In this document: piece by piece, positions 18,818 to 27,475 of the stretch
Layout: the number at the start of each line of letters is the position of its first letter
How positions within the stretch are numbered: the stretch's first letter is position 1
Source: PSRI01 sp041484195
Lineage (GTDB): Bacteria > Bacteroidota > Bacteroidia > Chitinophagales > Chitinophagaceae
Length of the DNA: 64,000 nt
Reading direction: 5' to 3'
Assembly (NCBI GenBank): GCA_041484195.1
Contig: JBGPHC010000002.1
Location: forward strand, 124,001-188,000
Translations under genes and position numbers: made by a program
Notes under the pieces: generated by a model
Databases searched by the model: none
What the model was told of the DNA's origin: nothing
The model's input: the letters and a program-made list of their open reading frames with translations, nothing else

Positions 18818-19144
18818 ATATGGCACAAAAAATTGGCCCCTATGGAAATAGGGGCCGCAACCAAAACTAACTGCTTATGAGAAAATTGACTGTTATTTGT
18901 AATCTTCACCTATAAGACGCAAAACAGAGGCCAAGGTTTGCATCCATACTGTTAATGAATTTCTAAAAGAACTGATTTCCGATCGCTTCCATCTAATAAC
19001 GTAATAACGCAGTACTAAGTTCCAAAATTGTACCGGTTTTACAACACAAAGTTCAGGGAAAAAACCTTGGCTTATTCATAAAGATTTGCAAAAGTCAGGG
19101 ATTGTGACAGCCTGTTGACAATGCGTGCCTTGCAGAAGGAAGTC
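18818..19144. other. Intergenic region with a strong hairpin and a 12-codon reading frame
   Basis: A perfect 9-bp stem GGCCCCTAT-GGAA-ATAGGGGCC lies at 18835-18856. On the minus strand it is followed by a short T run (18825-18832), so it could end minus-strand transcripts. On the plus strand it precedes GCAACCAAAACTAACTGC and a tiny frame ATG 18877 to TAA 18915 (MRKLTVICNLHL). No larger gene follows. It could be a leader with a signal-peptide-like start, a small RNA, or the remnant of a lost secreted protein gene. The rest shows nothing clear. Confidence 0.4.
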
Positions 19145-19174
19145 AAAAAAGCGAAACCCCGCGAGCTGGCGGGG
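19145..19174 (-). terminator. Rho-independent terminator after the T9SS cargo gene
   Basis: Read on the minus strand, CCCCGC-CAGCTC-GCGGGG is followed by TTTCGC and then six T residues (complement of 19145-19150). It lies 42-71 bp beyond the stop codon at 19216 and is a good factor-independent terminator. Confidence 0.75.
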
Positions 19175-19215
19175 AGCTTATTCTGCGAAAAGGTCCTATC
19201 CAAAAAAGTTTGTAA

Positions 19216-20688
19216 TCAGAATTTTATAAAGGTTTTTGCCGTCTTCTCCCCATCTGCCAGGGCAACCATTCTATACAATCCCCTGGGCAAATTGCTGAGA
19301 TTAAATGACAGGGTACTGGAATTACTGGCAGATTTGGTCATCACTATTCTACCCGCATTGTCAATAATGGTCACGGTAATTGCTTTCGCCTGCTCCTTTA
19401 GCTGAAGACTTATATAATCCTTAGCCGGATTAGGATAAATATTTATTTGAGAACTTGCGGATCCCTTACTGATTCTGAGTATGGCGCTATAGGATTTCCC
19501 ACCTGATCTTTCTGTAAATTTTAGCCTGTAAAACAAGTTTCCGGAAGGAACTTCCTCCAAGTCTTTATAATAGTTGGTTGCCCGGGTAACGCTCAATCCG
19601 GAAATTGTGGAGAAGCCAATTCCATCTGAAGAACGCTGCACTTCGGTGTAAGTGATATTATCGCCATTCTCAATCTCCCATTTCAACTCTACCTGGTCAA
19701 AGGACAATTTCTCAAGATTGAATGATCTCAAAATAACGGGCAGAAGCATGAACTCCTTGTAACTTGTAAAATTGTTGCCGACTATAGGATCTGTCATCAC
19801 AGTCAAGGCATTGGGCTGACTCTGCACTTCAATTGACTGAACTGAAATTCGATTGAAGCTCAGCTGCACATAAGCTATTTCTCCATCTGAAAGGGGACTG
19901 ACACTAATTTCACCTGTCTTGCTATTGAAGCTTGCATTCTTCCTGGTGGTGACTTTCAGGTCGGTCAAATCGACTCCGGTAACAAAAATGGATTTTGAAG
20001 TAAAAGCATCCGCATCATCAGGGCCATTGTTTGTAAACTGAAACCTGATATCTGAATTATTTCCACCCACAGTACCCGGAGTCACCTGGATTGTTGATGC
20101 AATGTCTGCAAGCCTCGTCGATTTCCCGGTAATTGCGATTACGGGAATATTACTCACTATATCATCCACGCTGATTCTTTCGGTACCGCTGCCTTTAGTC
20201 TGGGTATTCCATCTGAAAACAATTTTGTACCAGCCTGCCAAATATGATCCAGAGGGAATAATTGAGTTTGCCGCATATAAATTGTCATCTGTATAGGTGA
20301 AATCATAAAATGCTGACAATTCATTACCCGCTGTATCTTCCAACTGAACAGATAGTTCGGGTTGAAATTTAAAGTTCTTGGCAACCGCCTGGTGAGTGAA
20401 AGAAAGATTATAATTGCCACCAGATAAATAAAAATATCCGCTCGCAAAATAAGTATTGGAAGTGGGTGTAAGGTCATTTGAATAGACGCTGTTACCATCA
20501 ATGGAGCCCTTTGCATCATCCAATGAAGCTTTGCTGAAAGTATAGCCATATATATTGTAATCTTTTATTTTGTCGCTGGAAGAAAAATCTTCATTCCAGG
20601 TTTGATTCATTGCCACAAATGGTACTAATACAGAGGCCGCAAAAAGCATTTTTGTAACCAGACTTGCCAGGGTAAATTTCGCTTTCAT
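19216..20688 (-). CDS. Secreted protein with type IX secretion C-terminal sorting domain
   Basis: A 490-aa protein with an N-terminal signal (MKAKFTLASLVTKMLFAASV...) and a type A T9SS sorting domain at the C-terminus. That tail starts INIYPNPAKDYISLQL (about residue 415), continues VTIIDNAGRIVMTK and NLPRGLYRMVAL, and ends KTAKTFIKF. The region in between is beta-rich. It has a carbohydrate-binding/anchor-like domain in the first 170 residues, a DUF11-like repeat around 190-310, and a fibronectin-like segment around 325-405. No enzyme motif is visible. It is probably a cell-surface or secreted adhesin-like protein. A terminator follows. Confidence 0.85.
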   Translation of the reverse strand: MKAKFTLASLVTKMLFAASVLVPFVAMNQTWNEDFSSSDKIKDYNIYGYTFSKASLDDAKGSIDGNSVYSNDLTPTSNTYFASGYFYLSGGNYNLSFTHQAVAKNFKFQPELSVQLEDTAGNELSAFYDFTYTDDNLYAANSIIPSGSYLAGWYKIVFRWNTQTKGSGTERISVDDIVSNIPVIAITGKSTRLADIASTIQVTPGTVGGNNSDIRFQFTNNGPDDADAFTSKSIFVTGVDLTDLKVTTRKNASFNSKTGEISVSPLSDGEIAYVQLSFNRISVQSIEVQSQPNALTVMTDPIVGNNFTSYKEFMLLPVILRSFNLEKLSFDQVELKWEIENGDNITYTEVQRSSDGIGFSTISGLSVTRATNYYKDLEEVPSGNLFYRLKFTERSGGKSYSAILRISKGSASSQINIYPNPAKDYISLQLKEQAKAITVTIIDNAGRIVMTKSASNSSTLSFNLSNLPRGLYRMVALADGEKTAKTFIKF

Positions 20689-21036
20689 GGATCGGGAATT
20701 TGGAACAGAAAAAGCATAGTTCAGGCCAAAGTCCCGACAGGTTGGTAATCAAAGAATTATTCAAAATCGCAGGAATAAAAAATTCCTAAAAGGGAATGGT
20801 TTTCCGCAATATGGACACCAGATAGATCAAAGTACTGGTTGCGGGGCTTCATGATTGCGATCAGGTCAGAAGACCTGATCCCATCGATCAAATTGACTTT
20901 ATGACGACGCCTTGCCAGGCATGTTGGAAATGATTGCCTCAGATATTTATACTAACTTCCCTATCGTGATAGTCCATTCACTGATTGGGACCAGCCTGAA
21001 ACTGCAGCCTGTATTGAGCCTAATTTTCATCAATAT
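20689..21036. other. Divergent intergenic region with a perfect inverted repeat
   Basis: No gene is supported here. GATCAGGTC-AGAA-GACCTGATC (20859-20880) is a perfect 9-bp inverted repeat with a four-base loop and no T run on either side. It is more likely an operator or an RNA structural element than a terminator. It lies between the divergent T9SS cargo gene and the HGSNAT-like gene. Confidence 0.4.
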
Positions 21037-22158
21037 ATGACCAAAGCCAACTCTCAACGATTCCTCGCTCTCGATGTATTGCGCGGAATGACCATTTGTT
21101 TCATGATTATCGTAAATACGCCAGGAAGCGGCGCAATGCCATTCTCGCCGTTAGAACATGCCAAGTGGCATGGATTCACCCCCACAGATCTTGTCTTTCC
21201 AACATTCCTCTTTGTAGTGGGCAACGCCATGAGTTTCTCTATGCCGAAATACAGGGCCTTGGGGAATAGTAAAGTATTAGGAAAGATATTCAAGAGAACC
21301 TTTATTATTTTCCTTTTGGGATACTTAATGTATTGGTTCCCATTTTTCCGCGAGGTGCGTGGTGGTGGTTATGAATTCTTCCCTATCAGGGATACCCGCA
21401 TTTTGGGCGTGTTGCAACGTATCGCTCTCTGCTACTTTTTTGCTTCATTGATGATTCAATTCCTGTCCCGGAAAACCGTTTGGACACTTAGTGTGGTATT
21501 CCTCTTAGGATACTGGCTTTTGTTATATGTGGGGGGCGATTATTCCCTTACCGGCAATCTGGGACTGGCCATTGATAAATCTGTCATGGGCGACCATCAT
21601 CTCTATCATGGTGAAGGAATTCCATTTGATCCGGAAGGGCTTCTGAGCACGATTCCTTCCATTGTGAATGTGATCGCGGGATATTATGCCGGTCTCTTTA
21701 TCCAACAGAAAGGCAAATCATTTGAAACCGTCGCAAAACTCCTAATGGCAGGATTCAGTATTCTGTGCATCGCCTATTTCTGGGATATCGTATTTCCTAT
21801 CAATAAGAAATTATGGACAAGCTCATTTGTGTGCTATACCGTTGGACTTGACCTGGTGATCCTGGGCATCCTCATCTTCATAATTGAAATCAAGTCATGG
21901 AATAAGTGGACTTATTTCTTTGAAGTATTCGGACGGAATCCATTGTTTATATACTTAGTGTCCGAATTACTGGTGATAGTATTGTTCATGATGAAAACGG
22001 ATCCCAAGACAAATCTCTATCGTTGGTTGAACAGCAATGTTTATCAGAAAATACTTCCGGGCGCATTTGGCTCTCTGGCATTCGCCATCAGCTATATGTT
22101 GGTATGCTGGCTGCTTGGATATTGGATGGATAAGAAAAAGATTTATGTAAGAGTATAA
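21037..22158 (+). CDS. HGSNAT-like membrane acyltransferase (DUF5009/DUF1624 type)
   Basis: Integral membrane protein (373 aa) with about ten hydrophobic segments. The family hallmark is at the N-terminus: RFLALDVLRGMTICFMIIVN, then a loop with EHAKWHGFTPTDLVFPTFLF (about residues 42-61). This matches bacterial homologues of heparan-alpha-glucosaminide N-acetyltransferase, whose conserved His in that loop passes acetyl from cytosolic acetyl-CoA to an amino sugar across the membrane. In Bacteroidota such genes often accompany amino-sugar use. Here the neighbour is the convergent galactose pair, and the substrate is unproven. Confidence 0.88.
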   Translation: MTKANSQRFLALDVLRGMTICFMIIVNTPGSGAMPFSPLEHAKWHGFTPTDLVFPTFLFVVGNAMSFSMPKYRALGNSKVLGKIFKRTFIIFLLGYLMYWFPFFREVRGGGYEFFPIRDTRILGVLQRIALCYFFASLMIQFLSRKTVWTLSVVFLLGYWLLLYVGGDYSLTGNLGLAIDKSVMGDHHLYHGEGIPFDPEGLLSTIPSIVNVIAGYYAGLFIQQKGKSFETVAKLLMAGFSILCIAYFWDIVFPINKKLWTSSFVCYTVGLDLVILGILIFIIEIKSWNKWTYFFEVFGRNPLFIYLVSELLVIVLFMMKTDPKTNLYRWLNSNVYQKILPGAFGSLAFAISYMLVCWLLGYWMDKKKIYVRV

Positions 22159-22232
22159 GAGAAAGCGATGGTAAGACACCGGCCAGGGGTTTGGATTTTA
22201 CAATTAATGTATCTCCTGCTGAAGCCAGCATT

Positions 22233-23402
22233 TCAGGCGCTCAGCTGGGCGGTACCATTTTCGAGTTTTACAAGATATGCTTCAGGCACAATATTGTATT
22301 TCTCCTGGTAAGCTTTGGTGGCCGTTTCAACGAATTCGGTCACGGCCTCTTGATGAACCAGGTTGATCGTGCAGCCGCCGAATCCACCACCCATCACCCG
22401 GGCTCCGAGGACTGATTCGTTTTGTTTTGCCTGATCCACCAGGAAATCCAATTCTTCGCAACTCACGTGGTAGAGCCCACTCAGGCCTTCGTGGGTTTCG
22501 AACATCAATTTCCCGAAAGCCGGGAGGTCGTTTTGTTCCAGCATGATGGCCGCTTTGCGGGTTCGGTTGATCTCCTGGACCACGAACAAACATTTTTCGA
22601 ATAATTCTTGCTCCATCAGATCGGAATGATTCATCAAATCTTCTTCTGAAATATCCCTCAATGACTGCGCAAGCGGGAATTGACTACGCAAGATCTTAAA
22701 CCCTTCCTCACATTGGCGCCGCCGCATATTATAAGCCGAGCTGGCATGGGAATGATGCACTTTGGAATTGATCAAAACAAGGGAAAAGTTTTTGAGGGAA
22801 AATTGGAGGTATTTATATTCCATGTTCCTGCAATCCAATAATATCACATGGTCTTTTTTACCCATCATGTTGGCAAACTGATCCATGATGCCACAGTTGA
22901 CACCCGGAAAACTGTGCTCCGCCTTTTGACCCAGTTTTGCAAGCAGTATACGGTCAATATGCAGGTTGAAAATAATATTTAGCGCATAACCTAAACCACA
23001 TTCTACCGCCGCGGAGGACGACATACCTGCTCCCGCGGGAAGATCTCCGCTCAGCACACAATCAAAGCCCCTGATGGGATATTTATTCCTTTGCAACTGG
23101 TCAACGATCCCTAAAACGTAATTTTTCCAGCCATTGCTCTTGGCAATAGCATCTAATGGAACTGCATATTCTTCATTCAGATCAGCCGCAAAAAATCTGG
23201 CTGTGTTTTCATCATTTGGAGCTACTGCAAAATAGATCCCTTTGTCAACTGCCGCCGGCATTACAAATCCATTATTATAATCTACGTGTTCTCCGATGAG
23301 ATTAATGCGGCCGGGAGAAAAAAATACTTGTGGTTCTCTTTGAAACTTTTCTATAAAGAATTTCTTCACTTTTTTAGCCAGGGAATCATTCATACCGATC
23401 AA
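22233..23402 (-). CDS. galK: Galactokinase
   Basis: GHMP kinase (389 aa) making galactose 1-phosphate, first committed step of the Leloir pathway. Signatures: GRINLIGEHVDYNNGFVMPA (residues about 26-45), ATP-binding GDLPAGAGMSSSAAVECGLG (about 122-141), and C-terminal GGGFGGCTINLV. The Asp of the catalytic region is within NCGIMDQFANMMGK. It overlaps the upstream epimerase gene by four bases (ATGA), so the two are translationally coupled. galT and galE are not in the window. Confidence 0.96.
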   Translation of the reverse strand: MIGMNDSLAKKVKKFFIEKFQREPQVFFSPGRINLIGEHVDYNNGFVMPAAVDKGIYFAVAPNDENTARFFAADLNEEYAVPLDAIAKSNGWKNYVLGIVDQLQRNKYPIRGFDCVLSGDLPAGAGMSSSAAVECGLGYALNIIFNLHIDRILLAKLGQKAEHSFPGVNCGIMDQFANMMGKKDHVILLDCRNMEYKYLQFSLKNFSLVLINSKVHHSHASSAYNMRRRQCEEGFKILRSQFPLAQSLRDISEEDLMNHSDLMEQELFEKCLFVVQEINRTRKAAIMLEQNDLPAFGKLMFETHEGLSGLYHVSCEELDFLVDQAKQNESVLGARVMGGGFGGCTINLVHQEAVTEFVETATKAYQEKYNIVPEAYLVKLENGTAQLSA

Positions 23403-24364
23403 TTACGCGACGAGCTGATTTTATATTGTGTGCTAAAGATAATTTCCTGGCCAGATTCCAGTATTTCCAGCCCCATTTTATTATTGAAGCAATCGGGAGC
23501 TCCACTCAAATTCTCCAAAGCTATACTTTTTCTATGAGGTGGTGTGTAAATCTGAAGGTAACGGTAGATGCTATCCGGAAATATTTCCAACGCAAACCCT
23601 GATGCAGGATCCATCAACGCGCACATCGGCTGTTGTCTTTCAAAATCCAGCACAAAAGAATGATCCATTACCGCGTTACCGATGAGGCGGAATTCTTGGA
23701 AATCTTTGTTCGGTAATATTTTTCCAGTGGGTATCAGGTTCTCAAATTCCAGTATTTCCGGGCCCTGAAAACGAAGCATCAGTTCGTCGATTTTCTTTCC
23801 AAAGGTAAAATATGGATGCCACCCATCGGCAACCGGAATGGAAGATGGGCCGGGGTTTTTCAAGGTAGTGGTAATGGTCAGCTTCCGGAGTGGTTCCAAC
23901 TTGTATTCAACGGTACAATTGTATCTAAATGGATAGCCGCTATCACTGCCATCGTAATCATATTCCATCAATACACGGGCTTCGCCGTCAGCGCAATGAA
24001 GTCTTGTTACGTGGAAAGCCGCTCTGTAAAGCAGCCCGTGAATGGCTGATCCATCGGCATACAATTTATTGAAGTGATATTTCCTGTTGTTGAATTGATA
24101 GGTCGCATTACGTATTCGGCACACAAATGGTGACAGTTTCAAGCCCTTGAAGCCAGCGGATTCTGCATTTTTGTCGAAGTCTTCCCGGGTAGTATAGCTG
24201 TCGATAATATTCAAAAAGGAATTTCCATTGACAACTTGAAAAGTATGAAGCATCGCTCCGCAGGATGGAATAATTTCCACACGGGTTGAGTCAGACTCAT
24301 CTGCAAGAACGACTTTATTGAAGCCATCCTCACTGATTTCCGAAGCTGTGTAGATATTCGCCAT
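23399..24364 (-). CDS. Aldose 1-epimerase (galactose mutarotase-like)
   Basis: A 321-aa galactose mutarotase-superfamily protein interconverting alpha and beta anomers before phosphorylation. It shows the family histidines in AIHGLLYRAAFHV (about residue 103) and VADGWHPYFTFG (about 180), and a C-terminal acidic region around LQIYTPPHRKSIALENLSG. It has no signal peptide and is therefore cytosolic. It is the first gene of a two-gene operon with galK, and the four-base overlap supports galactose as the substrate. Confidence 0.9.
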   Translation of the reverse strand: MANIYTASEISEDGFNKVVLADESDSTRVEIIPSCGAMLHTFQVVNGNSFLNIIDSYTTREDFDKNAESAGFKGLKLSPFVCRIRNATYQFNNRKYHFNKLYADGSAIHGLLYRAAFHVTRLHCADGEARVLMEYDYDGSDSGYPFRYNCTVEYKLEPLRKLTITTTLKNPGPSSIPVADGWHPYFTFGKKIDELMLRFQGPEILEFENLIPTGKILPNKDFQEFRLIGNAVMDHSFVLDFERQQPMCALMDPASGFALEIFPDSIYRYLQIYTPPHRKSIALENLSGAPDCFNNKMGLEILESGQEIIFSTQYKISSSRN

Positions 24365-24786
24365 TGAGGCGACAATTTAAAAAAAATACGGGCATTATGG
24401 CGTGAACTACATTAATTTATGGCAAAACCACCTTTGCTATTATCTAACCATTAATTTATGGTTAAGGCAGTTTGGTGGCCTATGGCCAGTCATCGCCCCT
24501 CCTGCCTTCTCATTATGCTTCTGGTCTCTTTGCTGGCAGATCATAAATAAGGCAACCAATACCAAGCTGCCAATGAGAAGATTTTACCAGTTTCCTGCTT
24601 AAAACTGAACGCTTCGAGACTGGCACCCACTTTCATAGCTTTTTTCACCCAACTAAAGACGCCGGATATTATGCTAATTCCGCAAGGATAACCCATTGCA
24701 GAATTTTCAAATGTGATTCTCCTTTCCATTCAGGACCCTGCCTAAAGTCCCGGTTCCGCTCATACTAATTTCAGAATGCTGTCTGC
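24365..24786. other. Intergenic region with a 12-bp direct repeat
   Basis: ATTAATTTATGG occurs at 24411-24422 and again at 24450-24461, 47 and 86 bp upstream of the epimerase start. This spacing could suit paired operator half-sites. Short frames on both strands here resemble nothing I know and have poor codon composition. No gene, tRNA or terminator is supported. Confidence 0.3.
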
Positions 24787-25869
24787 TTAAAACAATCCCA
24801 ACTGTTGTCCCGGTCTGCAAAAGTTTCCCGTATCCAATTCCCAGTTTTCAGCGTTCATGCCATAGAGCTTGCCATATTTTTTGTATTGCTGGGCCACCAG
24901 TTCCGCTATATTGCCTTCGCCACTCATGCGCAGTCCCCAGCGACTATCATTGACTTGTCCACCATGACTTTGTTCAATCAGGTGCCATACTTTGTCGGCC
25001 CTGTCCGGGAAGTTTTTATAAAGCCAATCGTGGAATAGCAATTTAACCGCTCCATTCAAACGAATAAAAGTGTAGGCTGTGAAGGTTGCGCCGTTATCCC
25101 TGGCCGCTTTCATGATACGCTGCATTTCGTGTTCATTCAAGCCGGGAATCATGGGTCCCAACATAACGCCCATGCGTACCCCCAGATCACTCAGATCACG
25201 GATCACCCGCAGCCTTTGTCTGGCGGTAGCAGTTCGAGGTTCCATCAAGCTGCGCAAATCTTCATCCAGGGATGTGATTGAAATCAAAATGGAAACAAGT
25301 TTCCGCGCAGCCATTTTTTGCAGCAGGTCCTTGTCCCTGAGCATGCCAGCATTCTTGCTGATTAATCCTACGGGTTGATTGAATTCACTGCATATTTCCA
25401 GCAGGCTTCTGGTGAGTCTGAATTTTTTCTCAGCAGGCTGGTAGCAGTCAGTGTTTCCACTTAATGAAATAGGCACACATTCCCATTTTGGATTCATGAG
25501 AAAACGGCGGAGCATCTGTGGCGCGTTCTTCTTTACTATGATCTTGCGTTCAAAGTCCAATCCCGCGCTGTAGCCCCAGTATTCATGCACATTCCGGGCA
25601 TAGCAATAAATGCACCCGTGCTCGCATCCCTGATAAGGATTCATACTATACCACATGCCTACGTCCGGGCTATCTACCTTATTGACGATGCTTTTCACTT
25701 CCTGTTCGATATACTGGGTGGCTTCATTAGTCTCGGTCCAGTCGTCAATTCCTTCCACATGTTCTTTTACCTGTTCCTCTCTTGAGAAACGATTCTTACT
25801 GTTGAACTGGGCGCCCCTACCTTTCAGATAAGTTTTATTTTCTCCGCCCTGATAATTCTCCCCTTCCAT
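24787..25869 (-). CDS. PA0069-family radical SAM protein (spore photoproduct lyase-like)
   Basis: Radical SAM enzyme of 360 aa. The iron-sulfur cluster motif is CEHGCIYCYARN (CxxxCxxC, about residues 80-91), followed by the family's NVHEYWGYSAGLDFE stretch and IPISL-type SGNTDCYQPAEK segment. This is the PA0069/SplB-related family, which is distantly like DNA photoproduct repair enzymes. The reaction is unknown. The last residues are PGQQLGLF: QLGLF fits the sliding-clamp-binding consensus QLxLF and sits at the extreme, accessible C-terminus. It lies downstream of two 2H-fold genes and near umuDC, so I infer a DNA-damage role. Confidence 0.88.
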   Translation of the reverse strand: MEGENYQGGENKTYLKGRGAQFNSKNRFSREEQVKEHVEGIDDWTETNEATQYIEQEVKSIVNKVDSPDVGMWYSMNPYQGCEHGCIYCYARNVHEYWGYSAGLDFERKIIVKKNAPQMLRRFLMNPKWECVPISLSGNTDCYQPAEKKFRLTRSLLEICSEFNQPVGLISKNAGMLRDKDLLQKMAARKLVSILISITSLDEDLRSLMEPRTATARQRLRVIRDLSDLGVRMGVMLGPMIPGLNEHEMQRIMKAARDNGATFTAYTFIRLNGAVKLLFHDWLYKNFPDRADKVWHLIEQSHGGQVNDSRWGLRMSGEGNIAELVAQQYKKYGKLYGMNAENWELDTGNFCRPGQQLGLF

Positions 25870-26064
25870 GAATCGTGCCTCCTGGTTTGCAATAAATTAT
25901 TTCTCTCCATGACCGTCACTGATCCCATTTCAGGCAAATCTTTTCGATCATGGCGATAGCCTCGCCTCCCACTCCCACCAATCAAATCCCAAAAATCTCT
26001 TCTCGAATTTGATGACCTGAAATGATCCCGGGTTTAAAAAAACTGATTCCTGTTCTTTCCTGGA

Positions 26065-26676
26065 TCAGTTGAATAGATCCCCCTGCCTGACATTCACCGG
26101 CAGGTTCATGAATGCAAGCCTGCTCAGAACCTGGTATGACTGATCTCCCACCCGCTTTTTCAGGAGCAGCATGGCGTCGGCTATGAATCTCCCCGTAAAT
26201 TGTCGATTACGATATTCAAGCCAGCCTTTCTCATATTGCCAGGGCAGTAATTTCCCGGCAACCGGGATAAATGGTTCATCGATGAAATGTGGTTTGTGCT
26301 CATTGTCCATCTTCATGAGCTTTTGCCCGGTCTTGAGCTTGCTGACCAGTCCCCGCAAGGGTAATTTGGAGCCCACATTTATGAAAATGGTGTGACTGGG
26401 AAAGCTTCCGTAGTCCTTCAATTCCACCTTGAATGGATAATGTCCCATTGCCACAGAGGCAAGGCGATTGAGGATTCTCTCTTCCATCATTTCTATTTGA
26501 GTGAACCTCGCCAGCGTTAACCGGGGTCTGCCATTCGCGAAGCTGTGAGTTCTGTAATCCTGCTGAAATTGTTTCCGGACCAGGCTGATCTTATGCTGCA
26601 GTTCTTCATGCGGCTGCAGCACCAGCAGGTATTCATTGACGCGATAACCCGGAATAGTTTGAATATTCGGTTTCAT
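26065..26676 (-). CDS. Degenerate 2'-5' RNA ligase-like (2H fold) protein A
   Basis: A 203-aa protein with the 2H phosphoesterase layout (bacterial LigT/2'-5' RNA ligase family). The first catalytic HxT motif is replaced by Arg52-Leu-Thr54 in RPRLTLARF, and the second by Phe136-Ile-Pro138 in EPFIPVAGKL. Only one of four catalytic residues remains, so catalysis is unlikely. The C-terminus is VRQGDLFN, and QGDLF fits the beta sliding-clamp peptide QxxLF. It lies 27 bp after its paralogue B and upstream of the radical SAM gene. I infer a non-catalytic nucleic-acid-binding protein tethered to the clamp. The fold call rests on motif context and the paired paralogue. Confidence 0.7.
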   Translation of the reverse strand: MKPNIQTIPGYRVNEYLLVLQPHEELQHKISLVRKQFQQDYRTHSFANGRPRLTLARFTQIEMMEERILNRLASVAMGHYPFKVELKDYGSFPSHTIFINVGSKLPLRGLVSKLKTGQKLMKMDNEHKPHFIDEPFIPVAGKLLPWQYEKGWLEYRNRQFTGRFIADAMLLLKKRVGDQSYQVLSRLAFMNLPVNVRQGDLFN

Positions 26677-26703
26677 ATCATTTTCTTTTAATGAGGAGAT
26701 CCG

Positions 26704-27402
26704 TTAAACTGATTCCTTTTGATTAGATTGGTCCGGTGGATCTGCACCAATGGAATTCTCAGGACGGAAACGAAACATGTTTACAAGTTTGCAGGCACCA
26801 GATTGATCATCCTTCTTAAGCAGCCAGAGCTCATTCACCAGAAATGATTCACAAAAAGTCCTGCTTGAAAAATCAAACAACACATGCCTGAATACTTCTA
26901 TTGGTACGGTCTCAGTTAGTCTCAGGGATGGCTTCGAAATCAATTCCGAAGGAGGATTGCCCGGCGACCGGAAAAAATCGTCCACGGATCTCATTTGCAT
27001 TGCCAATTGTTGAAAGGGTCGCGGATCAAGCACACGCAGGTAAATAGTTCCTGGTGGAAAACCACCATAATTATTCAGTGTAACTGTAAATGCAGTCCGA
27101 AGGCTGCAGATCCGCTGCACCCACCTTATCAGAGTCTCTTCCATCATTTCAAGGGCTTGAAACCGGGCTATCCTAATATGAGGCCTGGCTTGGATTTCTT
27201 TACCGCTGCCATATTTAATGGAGAATTCCTGTAGTTCCGCCCGGATTTTTTCGCTGACTTCCTCGCCCGGGCAAGCCACGACAAGGTATTCAGTCAGACC
27301 GGAATTCCTTGCCAGGCCACTGCTGGTTTCGCCTGGAACCTGTTCTGAATGATCTGCCGGAAGTCCGTGTAATGGAATGGAAGCTTCCCATAAATTTTCC
27401 AT
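26704..27402 (-). CDS. Degenerate 2'-5' RNA ligase-like (2H fold) protein B
   Basis: A 232-aa paralogue of the following gene. They align through RPHIRIARF (first motif, His75-Ile-Arg77: the His is kept and the Thr is lost), an NNYGGFPPGTIYLRV strand matching KDYGSFPSHTIFINV in A, and the C-terminal FCESFLVNELWLLKK. The second HxT site reads Ser-Leu-Arg in KPSLRLTETV. It keeps a different single catalytic residue from A. About 35 extra N-terminal residues and a polar tail (PPDQSNQKESV) are unique, and no clamp motif is seen. It is the first gene of the minus-strand arm, divergent from umuD with 73 bp between starts. Confidence 0.68.
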   Translation of the reverse strand: MENLWEASIPLHGLPADHSEQVPGETSSGLARNSGLTEYLVVACPGEEVSEKIRAELQEFSIKYGSGKEIQARPHIRIARFQALEMMEETLIRWVQRICSLRTAFTVTLNNYGGFPPGTIYLRVLDPRPFQQLAMQMRSVDDFFRSPGNPPSELISKPSLRLTETVPIEVFRHVLFDFSSRTFCESFLVNELWLLKKDDQSGACKLVNMFRFRPENSIGADPPDQSNQKESV

Positions 27403-27440
27403 CTCAAAAATTTTTTCCGATAATTAATTTAGCATAAATT

Positions 27441-27457
27441 TACTAAATAATTTAGTA
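27441..27457. promoter_or_regulatory. Perfect 17-bp palindrome in the umuD / 2H-protein divergent promoter
   Basis: TACTAAAT-A-ATTTAGTA is a perfect inverted repeat of 8 bp around one base. It is centred between the start of umuD (27476) and the start of the divergent 2H gene (27402), where one repressor could control both arms. The AT-rich flanks contain TAAATTTA (on the minus strand), one base from the TAnnTTTG -7 box. I infer a LexA-like or other SOS operator, and no binding protein is shown by the sequence. Confidence 0.6.
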
Positions 27458-27475
27458 TTTCAAAATCTTATTTAT

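Noticed and set aside
24402..24729. Short frames (66 and 62 aa) on both strands between the epimerase and the radical SAM gene
   Set aside because: They have high Trp/Cys/Phe content, no recognisable domain and no ribosome-binding context. They are not supportable as genes or as a decayed transposon.
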